A DNA stretch of 64,000 nt, from NCBI GenBank assembly GCA_963966185.1, contig CAWZYM010000190.1, positions 345,001 to 409,000 on the forward strand, read 5' to 3'. Below the pieces are notes generated by a model. The model did not search any database, was not told the DNA's origin, and worked only from the letters and a program-made list of their open reading frames with translations. Made by a program: the position numbers and the translations under genes. The DNA comes from Rhabditoides inermis (Eukaryota > Nematoda > Chromadorea > Rhabditida > Rhabditidae). Positions 15,119 through 25,600 of the stretch are shown one piece after another (position 1 is the first letter of the stretch; every line of letters begins with the position of its first letter).

Positions 15119-17953
15119 TTACAAACGTGTGGGGTCTTGAAACCTCTTTTGGATGGTACTGAAGAAATGATCAATTGCGACTCCAAATTCTTTCTTAGAT
15201 AAACAGGTGACCACGCTTCTATCCAAATCATTCCAATACTGGACAGCTCTATATAATATAAAACTTTGGCCTATCGTAGTGCGAGGTGAAGGGGCTGTGT
15301 TCTTGAGTTTCAACCCATGATTTCGCAATGTACTCATTCTAGAACCAACCGGGACTAGAGCGAATGGACATTCCGAGTTGAAATAACCATAAATGTATCT
15401 ATGTACAAATCGAATATCACACTTAACCCGTCGTAACCAGAGAGTGTCTAAATTATATCGTTTTAGTCTGCTTTCGTAATCTAGTTTAGGGGCTATGTAA
15501 CGGGTGAGCTTGCGCTGAACTGCTTCTAGATCATTTATATGACCTTTGTTAATCAAACAAAGAACTTCTGAACCATATTCTAGTGCCGGTCTTATTTTAG
15601 TTTTGTAGAAATTTAAGTAAAGTTGCTCATTTACATGGAAATTTGCTCTCAGTGCTCCAATTTTGGAAGAGGCTTTTTGGATAGCCTTCCGGATATGTTC
15701 TGATGGGTCGAGAGTAGATGTTAGAATAACACCCAAATCCTTCACAGAATCAGAGCACGAGAGAGTTACATCACCACATTTATAAACCGACTTGATAGGT
15801 TTCTTTCCGAAATGAACAACTGTGCACTTGGCAGCAGATAGCGCTAGCTGTCGCTCAGATAGCCACGCATATACTTCATTAAAATCGGATTCAAGACAAT
15901 CATGGAAGTTCGGTCGATTCTGAGATATTGACAATTTCATATCATCAGCATACAGAAAATACCTACAGTGCTTCACCACTTCACCAATACCATTTACATA
16001 AATCAAGAATAGAAGGGGTCCTAGGACTGATCCTTGTGGTACTCCACTCAAAACATTCTCCCAGCTCGAGTAACATTGTCCGATTTTGACTGACTGTGTC
16101 CTATCAGTTAAAAATAAAGAAAGCCAATTCAAGAGTTTACCATCAATGCCATAGGAACGGCACACTTCTAAAACTCTCCTATGCACCACACTATCAAACG
16201 CTTTCTTTATATCTAAATATATAGTGTCTACACCACTATTGTTTCCCAAATGTTCTACTAAATAGCTTACATAATCTACCATTTGAGTTATTGTTCCACG
16301 ACCGTTTAAGAAACCATGTTGAAATTTACTTACTATATTATATTGCCAAAGATGGGAACGAATAGTGTAACAAATGATCCTTTCAAACACTCGACTGATA
16401 CAACACGTGAGAGTAATCGGGCGATAGTTCGTGAACCGAGTTTTGTCACCGGATTTATATACTGGTACCACAATGCCTTTCCTCCAAATATTAGGAATCA
16501 CACCACATTGATAGCATTCTTCGAATATAATTGATAGAGGTAAAGCGATGACAGTAGCCAGAGATTGTAACACAAGTGACGGTATGTTATCAAGTCCACA
16601 AGATAGTTTTCTGTTCGTTCGTTTCAAATATTCATACACCACATGAGGACTAAAATCTATCTCTCCTATCGACTTAACACCAGGGAAATCTTTTAGATTA
16701 AATGGTCTGTTATCATCTCTCGAAAACACCGATACAAAGAACTTATTGAAGTGTGAAGCACGTTCAGTATCTTCTGATATGATATTGTCATTACTATCTC
16801 GCATATCAGGAACAGGATCAGTAGGTGAAAGTTTAGACTTGATATAGTTCCAATAGCGAGCAGGAGAGCTGGACTTGAGAATATGAGCTTCTCTTTCCTT
16901 GATACACGCGGATAGACTCACTCTATATTCCTTCAATAAACGTGTGTAGTTTGCTCGATCCTGCTCAAGTTTAGTGAACTTTTGTTTCGCATGCAGCCTC
17001 TTGACCCTCTTTTTCAATCGAGATAACCAATGTGGGAAACGTGGGGTATTGTCAGAGTGCACTGTGCGAGTAGGTATACGAAACTGTAGCGCATCTTCCA
17101 ACACATTGCAGAAAGCAGAATATTTAGAATCGATGTCAGCGCAGTCTCTGAATACTTGCTGCCAGTCCACCAACGCTAAATCACAGTTTACTGCGCCATA
17201 GTCGCCGTTCCTGTAGTCAAGTGATGGCTGAGTAGTGATCTGGGAAGGCTTAGTGAATCCAATAGTGAGGTCGGCTTCTATAGAGTCATGATCACTGTAC
17301 CCTGTAGACGTATGCACGTTACACACCAACGACTTATCAGAACTCAAGATTAGGTCTAAGATGTTGTTACCACGAGTTGGTTCAGAGACCAGCTGATAGA
17401 GACCCTGATTAATACACCAATTCAAAAACAACTGGGAGATAGAGTCACTCGCGCTATGACATAACCAAGAAATGTCAGGATAGTTGAAATCACCTAATAT
17501 GAGAAGAGAAGGCACTCTGCCAAGGGTTTCTATAAAATCTGAGAACTGGGTAATGAAATTTGCATCTCGCCCTGGTGGTCTATATACGCCCACCACTACA
17601 AACTCCATACCATTAGCACACACTCGGACCGCAATTGAATCAAAGGAAGTGGAGGTGTGTTTTGTGATCACAGACGAGCGCGCCGTTTCCGGTATGCAAA
17701 TCAAAACACCACCACCTCTCTTATGCACACGTGAAACGGAATAACTACAGAAACCAGGGAATTTTGGGACATTACAAGAAGGAGAAAGCCAAGTTTCAGT
17801 TAAAACAGCTATACATGATGGAGAGTTACAAAGAAAATGAGAAATACACAATTGATCGTTATAACTTTTTAGAGATCGAACATTAGCTAATAATAGTCTG
17901 TAGTGAATACTCCGAGGACGGCTAGACATGACTAGGCGATCCCGCAGAATCAA
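15119..17953 (-). CDS. LINE-2 ORF2: endonuclease-reverse transcriptase
   Basis: 944 residues, full length for a CR1-type ORF2. The apurinic-type endonuclease occupies about 1-230 with N24 (ANVRSL), E53 (TETWL), VYRPP at 123-127, GDFN at 154-157, D200 (ILDLIL) and SDH at 220-222. Reverse transcriptase covers about 480-760: the NYRPITLT motif near 509, D581 in LDIKKAFD, GVPQGSVLGPLLF at 637-649, and catalytic YADD at 668-671. A C-terminal domain typical of the clade follows to the end. All expected catalytic residues are present and there is no internal stop. It overlaps ORF1 by 32 bp in another frame, so translation probably depends on reinitiation or ribosome shunting. The start is the first ATG in frame; a downstream ATG at residue 9 is also possible. 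It is the only intact reverse transcriptase in the window. Confidence 0.93.
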   Translation of the reverse strand: MILRDRLVMSSRPRSIHYRLLLANVRSLKSYNDQLCISHFLCNSPSCIAVLTETWLSPSCNVPKFPGFCSYSVSRVHKRGGGVLICIPETARSSVITKHTSTSFDSIAVRVCANGMEFVVVGVYRPPGRDANFITQFSDFIETLGRVPSLLILGDFNYPDISWLCHSASDSISQLFLNWCINQGLYQLVSEPTRGNNILDLILSSDKSLVCNVHTSTGYSDHDSIEADLTIGFTKPSQITTQPSLDYRNGDYGAVNCDLALVDWQQVFRDCADIDSKYSAFCNVLEDALQFRIPTRTVHSDNTPRFPHWLSRLKKRVKRLHAKQKFTKLEQDRANYTRLLKEYRVSLSACIKEREAHILKSSSPARYWNYIKSKLSPTDPVPDMRDSNDNIISEDTERASHFNKFFVSVFSRDDNRPFNLKDFPGVKSIGEIDFSPHVVYEYLKRTNRKLSCGLDNIPSLVLQSLATVIALPLSIIFEECYQCGVIPNIWRKGIVVPVYKSGDKTRFTNYRPITLTCCISRVFERIICYTIRSHLWQYNIVSKFQHGFLNGRGTITQMVDYVSYLVEHLGNNSGVDTIYLDIKKAFDSVVHRRVLEVCRSYGIDGKLLNWLSLFLTDRTQSVKIGQCYSSWENVLSGVPQGSVLGPLLFLIYVNGIGEVVKHCRYFLYADDMKLSISQNRPNFHDCLESDFNEVYAWLSERQLALSAAKCTVVHFGKKPIKSVYKCGDVTLSCSDSVKDLGVILTSTLDPSEHIRKAIQKASSKIGALRANFHVNEQLYLNFYKTKIRPALEYGSEVLCLINKGHINDLEAVQRKLTRYIAPKLDYESRLKRYNLDTLWLRRVKCDIRFVHRYIYGYFNSECPFALVPVGSRMSTLRNHGLKLKNTAPSPRTTIGQSFILYRAVQYWNDLDRSVVTCLSKKEFGVAIDHFFSTIQKRFQDPTRL

Positions 17954-18767
17954 CGCCTACCACCCCACCCACCTCCGAAGTCCTCGTCCCAGCACCCGCG
18001 GACGCACTGCTTGCCCCGCCCGGTCCAGTCACACGACGACGGTAGAGCAGCTCGATCGACATATTGCGAATACAATACCTAGGATGGAAGAGAGATGAGT
18101 TGACAGACTGGACATAACCCCTAAGCTGCTTCTCCCTCTTACGTTCCTCATAGGTCAGGTCGTCGCGAGCGAACCGTCCCGCGTTCCTTCCGATGGCAGT
18201 CTTCACCGCGAGACGATGGTCGTTGTCCCGCAGCTCGATCTTGACAGGTCTCCAGCCAGCTCCCTTCCTCTCCTTCGGATGACGATACGCTTTGACGATC
18301 AGATCCTCCGGAAGTCCGTTCTCTAGCATAATCTCCTTGAACTTGACGGTCAGTTCCTCGTCGGTCTCTCCTTTCTCCTCTCGCCCGATCAGAACAATGC
18401 GCGCGTCCTTGTTGTCTTCCCGACGCTCCCTCTCCCTCTCACCAGAACGACAGTACTCCTCGTATTCCGGGTTACGGGGCGCCCTTGCGATGATGTGCTC
18501 CAACTTGTAGGGGTCAAATGGTATCTTCTTCTCGGCGATCATCACAGTGGGCTCAGCCTTCCTCTCCGCCGACTCCTCCTTTGACTTCTTCAGATCCGCC
18601 ATCTCCGACGTCAGCCTCTCCATAGTGGAGGAGAGATTCATGACCGTCACCTTGCACTGGTTCAGCTCCATACACTTGCCCTCGTACTTCTCCTGCAGCA
18701 GCTTGTACTTCTTCAGCAGCTCCTTATAGTTCCGCTCAGCATCTGGTTCCGGAGACGTTTCCGCCAT
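17922..18767 (-). CDS. LINE-2 ORF1: coiled-coil RNA-binding protein
   Basis: 281 residues, highly charged. A heptad-like coiled coil spans about 12-80 (rich in Glu/Lys/Leu). After a charged linker comes an RRM-like segment (about 120-180, with ARIVLIG and RPVKIELRD as candidate beta strands). A basic region follows (RFARDDLTYEERKREKQLR, about 203-221), resembling the C-terminal domain of L1-type ORF1 proteins. The tail after about 245 is Gly/Ser/Ala/Val-rich. ORF1 proteins trimerise and bind LINE RNA as chaperones. The reading frame is GC-rich compared with ORF2. The ATG at 18767 is the first in frame and fits the coiled coil starting soon after. Confidence 0.82.
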   Translation of the reverse strand: MAETSPEPDAERNYKELLKKYKLLQEKYEGKCMELNQCKVTVMNLSSTMERLTSEMADLKKSKEESAERKAEPTVMIAEKKIPFDPYKLEHIIARAPRNPEYEEYCRSGERERERREDNKDARIVLIGREEKGETDEELTVKFKEIMLENGLPEDLIVKAYRHPKERKGAGWRPVKIELRDNDHRLAVKTAIGRNAGRFARDDLTYEERKREKQLRGYVQSVNSSLFHPRYCIRNMSIELLYRRRVTGPGGASSASAGAGTRTSEVGGVVGVDSAGSPSHV

Positions 18768-19177
18768 GATGACAAAAGGCGGACAGCGAAATAAATAACA
18801 CCCGACCGCACAGCGCGAGACAAAAACGGGGAATCTAAATACCTAGGATGATTTCAAATTCAAGCGGTGCTGCGATTCAAGAACTTTAGGTGCGCGAGAG
18901 TGATGATACAACCGAGCCGCGACAAAATGAAATCAGAACATACACGAGTGACGTCAAAAGAACCGCAAAATTGTACGCAGAGGAAGATTCACCCGTCGGT
19001 GAAACGAGAGTTAGACATACTATCACTGTATCAAATCAATATTAGAATACTGCGATCGCACAATATTCGATAACGGCACACGCGCTGTTGAGGAAAGATC
19101 AAAAAGACGCTAAAAAGCGACAAGTGAAGTGTAGAATGCTCATCGGGAGCAACGCGGAAAGCGACAAGAAAGAATGG
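18768..19177 (-). other. LTR-element leader plus LINE-2 5' UTR, boundary unknown
   Basis: About 410 bp between LINE ORF1 and the primer-binding site. Part belongs to the LINE 5' UTR and part to the LTR-element leader. No gene is supported; short ORFs on both strands have no recognisable content. Confidence 0.5.
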
Positions 19178-19195
19178 AATTTGGCCGTTGCACCA
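19178..19195 (-). other. Primer-binding site for minus-strand synthesis
   Basis: On the sense strand the sequence directly after the 5' LTR is TGGTGCAACGGCCAAATT. It begins with TGG, complementary to the CCA end of a tRNA, and there is no gap to the LTR. The implied tRNA 3' end is ...GGCCGTTGCACCA. I could not name the tRNA with confidence. Confidence 0.8.
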
Positions 19196-19583
19196 TGTGC
19201 GGAACCAAGAATGGAACCATGTGCTATCCGGCGGTTCAGTGGATTTATAACACAACACTTGATGATCTTATTTCCTACCAGTCCACCCTGGTTGGCACTA
19301 TAGCGAGAGACGCCCATGAATGCCACAACAGCCTAATCCCCCACTCTCTCACCCCCTTACCCCCAATAACCACTACTTAGATGGAACCACATCCCCAAAA
19401 TGTCCACACTACTCAAATACGCGAAACACGAACATGAGCACTATCATATTCATTGGTGGGTGGAAAGGCGAGAGAGAAGAGCGAGAGGTCACTCTGCTCC
19501 GTGGAGGAACGGGGAACGACTCTTCTGTCCAGTTAGTGGCGGGGGCGGGGCCGCGCGCCATCGCGGTTCCAATGACCGCGACA
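19196..19583 (-). repeat. 5' LTR (388 bp)
   Basis: Same length and, by eye, identical to 7125-7512 except for one base (C here near 19451). It would drive transcription leftward through the element. The satellite restarts at the next base with the duplicated GTAAG. Confidence 0.97.
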
Positions 19584-19588
19584 GTAAG
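19584..19588. other. Target site duplication, right copy
   Basis: GTAAG follows the LTR end ...GCGACA and matches 7120-7124. The satellite then continues with CATCATTTGCATG. Confidence 0.95.
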
Positions 19589-19592
19589 CATC

Positions 19593-19600
19593 ATTTGCAT
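19593..19600 (-). promoter_or_regulatory. Octamer motif ATGCAAAT in satellite units (first example)
   Basis: Most units carry ATTTGCAT on the + strand, the complement of the POU-factor octamer ATGCAAAT, at unit positions 10-17. On the - strand an ATTGG (inverted CCAAT) and then TATAAAATAAAG follow, the latter about 78 bp downstream of the octamer. Some unit types break the octamer (TTTGTATG, TTTGCAAG, TTCGCATG). Binding or promoter activity is inference only. Confidence 0.35.
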
Positions 19601-22600
19601 GTCCGGGAGAGAGAATGGAGTGCTGCGAACAAACTGGAAAGCGGGTTGGTGAAACGGATCACTTTATTTTATACGGGCAGGAGTGGTCTGAATAAGTTTG
19701 TGATTTGTACTTAATTTGAATTTTCCAATCCAGTACGATAAAGAAAGCATCATTTGCATGTCCGGGAGAGAGAATGGAGTGCTGCGAACAAACTGGAAAG
19801 CGGGTTGGTGAAACTGATCACTTTATTTTATACGGGCAGGAGTGGTCTGAATAAGTTTGTGATTTGTATTTAATTTGAATTTTCCAATCCAGTACGACAA
19901 AGTGAGCATCATTTGCATGTCAGGGAGAGATAATGGAGTGCTGCGAACAAACTGGAAAGCGGGTTGGTGAAACTGATCACTTTATTTCATACGGGCAGGA
20001 GTGGTCTGAATAAGTTTGTGATTTGTATTTAATTTGAATTTTCCATTCCAGTACGACAAAGTAAGCATCATTTGCATGTCTGGGAGAGAGAATGGAGTGC
20101 TGCGAACAAACTGGAAAGCGGGATGGTGAAACTGATCACTTTATTTCATACGGGCAGGAGTGGTCTGAATAAGTTTGTGATTTGTATTTAATTTGAATTT
20201 TCCAATCCAGTACGACAAAGTGAGCATCATTTGCATGTCAGGGAGAGAGAATGGAGTGCTGCGAACAAACTGGAAAGCGGGTTGGTGAAACGGATCACTT
20301 TATTTTATACGGGCAGGAGTGGTCTGAATAAGTTTGTGATTTGTATTTAATTTGAATTTTCCATTCCAGTACGACAAAGTAAGCATCATTTGCATGTCTG
20401 GGAGAGAGAATGGAGTGCTGCGAACAAACTGGAAAGCGGGTTGGTGAAACGGATCACTTTATTTTATACGGACAGGAGTGGTCTGAATAAGTTTGTGATT
20501 TGTATTTAATTTGAATTTTCCAATCCAGTACGACAAAGTAAGCATCATTTGCATGTCAGTGAGAGAGAATGGAGTGCTGCGAACAAACTGGAAAGCGGGT
20601 TGGTGAAACTGATCACTTTATTTTATACGGGCAGGAGTGGTCTGAATAAGTTTGTGATTTGTATTTAGTTTGAATTTTCCAATCCAGTACGACAAAGTAT
20701 TTGCATGTCCGGAAGAGATAATGGAGTGCTGCGAACAAACTAGAAAGCGGGTTGGAGAAACTGATCACTTTATTTTATATGGGCAGGAGTGGTCTGAATA
20801 AGTTTGTGATTTGTATTTAATTTGAATTTTCCAATCCAATACGACAAAGTAAGCATCATTTGCATGTCAGTGAGAGAGAATGGAGTGCTGCGAACAAACT
20901 GGAAAGCGGGTTGGTGAAACTGATCACTTTATTTTATACGGGCAGGAGTGGTCTGAATAAGTTTGTGATTTGTATTTAGTTTGAATTTTCCAATCCAGTA
21001 CGACAAAGTATTTGCATGTCCGGAAGAGATAATGGAGTGCTGCGAACAAACTGGAAAGCGGGTTGGAGAAACTGATCACTTTATTTTATATGGGCAGGAG
21101 TGGTCTGAATAAGTTTGTGATTTGTATTTAATTTGAATTTTCCAATCCAATACGACAAAGTAAGCATCATTTGCATGTCAGGGAGAGAGAATGGAGTGCT
21201 GCGAACAAACTGGAAAGCGGGTTGGTGAAACTGATCACTTTATTTTATACGGACAGGAGTGGTCTGAATAAGTTTGTGATTTGTATTTAGTTTGAATTTT
21301 CCAATCCAGTACGACAAAGTAAGCATCATTTGCATGTCCGGAAGAGATAATGGAGTGCTGCGAACAAACTGGAAAGCGGGTTGGTGAAACTGATCACTTT
21401 ATTTTATACGGGCAGGAGTGGTCTGAATAAGTTTGTGATTTGTATTTAGTTTGAATTTTCCAATCCAGTACGACAAAGTGAGCATCATTTGCATGTCCGG
21501 AAGAGATCATGGAGTGCTGCGAACAAACTGGAAAGCGGGTTGGTGAAACGGATCACTTTATTTTATACGGACAGGAGTGGTCTGAATAAGTTTGTGATTT
21601 GTATTTAATTTGATTTTTCCTATCCAGTACGACAAAGTAAGCATCATTTGCATGTCCGGGAGAGAGAATGGAGTGCTGCGAACAAACTGGAAAGCGTGTT
21701 GGTGAAACGGATCACTTTATTTTATACGGGCAGGAGTGGTCTGAATAGGTTTGTGATTTGTATTCAATTTGAATTTTCCAATTCAGTACGACAAAGTAAG
21801 CATCATTTGCATGTCAGGGAGAGAGAATGGAGTGCTGCGAACAAACTGGAAAGCGGGTTGGTGAAACGGATCACTTTATTTTATACGGCAGGAGTGGTCT
21901 GAATAAGTTTGTGATTTGTATTTAATTTGAATTTTTTAATCCAGTACGACAAAGTAAGCATCATTTGCATGTCAGGGAGAGAGAATGGAGTGCTGCGAAC
22001 AAACTGGAAAGCGGGTTGGTGAAACGGATCACTTTATTTTATACGGGCAGGAGTGGTCTGAATAAGTTTGTGATTTGTATTTAATTTGAATTTTCCAATC
22101 CAGTACGACAAAGTAAGCATCATTTGCATGTCCAGGAGAGAGAATGGAGTGCTGCGAACAAACTGGAAAGCGGGTTGGTGAAACTGATCATTTTATTTTA
22201 TACGGGCAGGAGTGGTCTGAATGAGTTTGTGATTTGTATTTGATTTGAATTTTCCAGTTCAGTACGACAAAGTAAGCATCATTTGCATGTCAGGGAGAGA
22301 GAATGGAGTGCTGCGAACAAACTGGAAAGCGGGTTGGTGAAACGGATCACTTTATTTTATACGGGCAGGAGTGGTCTGAATAAGTTCGTGATTTGTATTT
22401 AATTTGAATTTTCCAATCCAGTACGACAAAGTAAGCATCATTTGCATGTCCAGGAGAGAGAATGGAGTGCTGCGAACAAACTGGAAAGCGGGTTGGTGAA
22501 ACTGATCACTTTAATTTATACGGGCAGGAGTGGTCCGAATAAGTTTGTGATTTGTATTTAATTTGATTTTTCCATTCCAGTACGACAAAGTAAGCATCAT

Positions 22601-25600
22601 TTGCATGTCAGGGAGAGAGAATGGAGTGCTGCGAACAAACTGGAAAGCGGATTGGTAAAACTGATCACTTTAATTTATACGGGCAGGAGTGGTCCGAATA
22701 AGTTTGTGATTTGTATTTAATTTGATTTTTCCATTCCAGTACGACAAAGTAAGCATCATTTGCATGTCCAGGAGAGAGAATGGAGTGCTGCGAACAAACT
22801 GGAAAGCGGGTTGGTGAAACTGATCACTTTAATTTATACGGGCAGGAGTGGTCTGAATAAGTTCGTGATTTGTATTTAATTTGAATTTTCCAATCCAGTA
22901 CGACAAAGTAAGCATCATTTGCATGTCCAGGAGAGAGAATGGAGTGCTGCGAACAAACTGGAAAGCGGGTTGGTGAAACTGATCACTTTAATTTATACGG
23001 GCAGGAGTGGTCCGAATAAGTTTGTGATTTGTATTTAATTTGATTTTTCCATTCCAGTACGACAAAGTAAGCATCATTTGCATGTCAGGGAGAGAGAATG
23101 GAGTGCTGCGAACAAACTGGAAAGCGGATTGGTAAAACTGATCACTTTATTTTATACGGGCAGGAGTGGTCTGAATAAGTTTGTGATTTGTATTTAATTT
23201 GAATTTTCCAATCCAGTACGACAAAGAAAGCATAATTCGCATGTCCGGGAGAGAGAATGGAGTGCTGCGAACAAACTGGAAAGCGGGTTGGTGAAACGGA
23301 TCACTTTATTTTATACGGGCAGGAGTGGTCTGAATAAGTTTGTGATTTGTATTTAATTTGAATTTTCCAATCCAGTACGACAAAGTAAGCATCATTTGCA
23401 TGTCAGGGAGAGAGAATGGAGTGCTGCGAACAAACTGGAAAGCGGGTTAGTGAAACTGATCACTTTATTTTATACGGGCATGAGTGGTCTGAATAAGTTT
23501 GTGATTTGTATTTAATTTGAATTTTCCAATCCAGTACGACAAAGTAAGCATCATTTGCATGTCAGGGAGAGAGAATGGAGTGCTGCAAACGAACTGGAAA
23601 GCGGGTTGGTGAAACGGATCACTTTATTTTATACGGGCAAGAGTGGTCTGAATAAGTTTGTGATTTGTATTTAATTTGAATTTTCCAATCCAGTACGACA
23701 AAGTAAGCATCATTTGCATGTCCGGGAGAGAGAATGGAGTGCTGCGAACAAACTGGAAAGCGGGTTGGTGAAAATGATCACTTTATTTTATACGGGCAGG
23801 AGTGGTCTGAATAAGTTTGTGATTTGTATTTAATTTGAATTTTCCAATCCAGTACGACAAAGTAAGCATCATTTGCATGTCCAGGAGAGAGAATGGAGTG
23901 CTGCGAACAAACTGGAAAGCGGGTTGGTGAAACTGATCACTTTATTTTATACGGGCAGGAGTGGTCTGAATAAGTTTGTGATTTGTATTTATTTTGAATT
24001 TTCCAATCCAGTACGACAAAGTAAGCAACATTTGTATGTCAGGGAGAGAGAATGGAGTGCTGCGAACGAACTGGAAAGCGGGTTGGTGAAACGGATCACT
24101 TTATTTTATACGGGCAGGAGTGGTCTGAATAAGTTTGTGATTTGTATTTAATTTGAATTTTCCAATCCAGTACGACAAAGTAAGCATCATTTGCATGTCC
24201 GGGAGAGAGAATGGAGTGCTGCGAACAAACTGGAAAGCGGGTTGGTGAAACGGATCACTTTATTTTATACGGGCAGGAGTGGTCTGAATAAGTTTGTGAT
24301 TTGTATTTAATTTGAATTTTCCAATCCAGTACGACAAAGTAAACATCATTTGCATGTCAGGGAGAGAGAATGGAGTGCTGCGAACAAACTGGAAAGCGGG
24401 TTGGTGAAACGGATCACTTTATTTTATACGGGCAGGAGTGGTCTGAATAAGTTTGTGATTTGTATTTAATTTGAATTTTCCAATCCAGTACGACAAAGTA
24501 AGCATCATTTGCATGTCCGGGAGAGAGAATGGAGTGCTGCGAACAAACTGGAAAGCGGGTTGGTGAAACGGATCACTTTATTTTATACGGGCAGGAGTGG
24601 TCTGAATAAGTTTGTGATTTGTATTTAATTTGAATTTTCCAATCCAATTCGACAAAGTAAGCATCATTTGCATGTCCGGGAGAGAGAATGGAGTGCTGCG
24701 AACAAACTGGAAAGCGGGTTGGTGAAACTGATCACTTTATTTTATACGGGCAGAAGTGGTCTGAATAAGTTTGTGATTTGTATTTAATTTGAATTTTCCA
24801 ATCCAGTACGACAAAGTAAGCATCATTCGCATGTCCAGGAGAGAGAATGGAGTGCTGCGAACAAACTGGAGAACGGGTTGGTGAAACGGATCACTTTATT
24901 TTATACGGGCAGGAGTGGTCTGAATAAGTTTGTGATTTGTATTTAATTTGAATTTTCCAATCCAGTACGACAAAGTAAGCATCATTTGCATGTCCGGGAG
25001 AGAGAATGGAGTGCTGCGAACAAACTGGAAAGCGGGTTGGTGAAACGGATCACTATATTTTATACGGGCAGGAGTGGTCTGAATAAGTTTGCGATTTGTA
25101 TTTATTTTGAATTTTCCAATCCAATTCGACAAAGTAAGCATCATTTGCATGTCAGGGAGAGAGAATGGAGTGCTGCGAACAAACTGGAAAGCGGGTTGGT
25201 GAAACGGATCACTTTATTTTATACGGGCAGGAGTGGTCTGAATAAATTTGTGATTTGTATTTAATTTGAATTTTCCAATCCAGTACGACAAAGTAAGCAT
25301 CATTTGCATGTCCGGGAGAGAGAATGGAGTGCTGCGAACAAACTGGAAAGCGGGTTGGTGAAACTGATCACTTTATTTTATACGGGCAGGAGTGGTCTGA
25401 ATAAGTTTGTGATTTGTATTTAATTTGAATTTTCCAATCCAGTACGACAAAGTAAGCATCATTTGCATGTCCAGGAGAGAGAATGGAGTGCTGCGAACAA
25501 ACTGGAAAGCGGGTTGGTGAAACTGATCACTTTATTTTATACGGGCAGGAGTGGTCTGAATAAGTTTGTGATTTGTATTTATTTTAAATTTTCCAATTCA

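Larger units (their letters stand above)
14816..18767 (-). mobile_element. CR1-like LINE, apparently intact, nested in the LTR element (LINE-2)
   Basis: A non-LTR retrotransposon with two uninterrupted ORFs and a simple-repeat 3' tail, in the same orientation as the host LTR element. It lies between that element's primer-binding site and gag. The 5' end is somewhere to the right of 18767 and could not be fixed; I looked for a duplication of the sequence next to the tail (around 14800-14815) in 18768-19195 and saw none. It belongs to the same broad clade as the decayed copy at 2675-6681 but is not a close copy at nucleotide level. Confidence 0.88.
7125..19583 (-). mobile_element. BEL/Pao-type LTR retroelement with gag-PR-env and an internal LINE, no own pol
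   Basis: A 12,459-bp element bounded by 388-bp direct LTRs with TG...CA ends and a 5-bp target duplication, inserted into a satellite unit. Order in sense direction (right to left): 5' LTR, primer-binding site, leader, CR1-like LINE, (TAA)n tail, leader with 56/57-bp tandem repeats, gag, protease fused to envelope, 3' LTR. BEL/Pao assignment rests on the Gag core (DUF1759-like) followed by CCHC knuckles and a DUF1758-like aspartic protease. I find no RT, RNase H or integrase motif of LTR type on either strand inside the LTRs. One mismatch between the LTRs implies a recent insertion. I did not find the LINE's target duplication, so whether the LINE was aboard when the element inserted is open. 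Confidence 0.93.

Noticed and set aside
15119..17953. LINE RT as a pol gene belonging to the LTR element
   Set aside because: Its endonuclease, RT motif types, ORF1 partner and simple-repeat tail are those of a complete CR1-like LINE; it is treated as nested, though functional sharing remains a hypothesis.
14800..19195. Target duplication for LINE-2
   Set aside because: I compared sequence beside the (TAA)n tail with that right of ORF1 and saw no convincing match, so none is reported.
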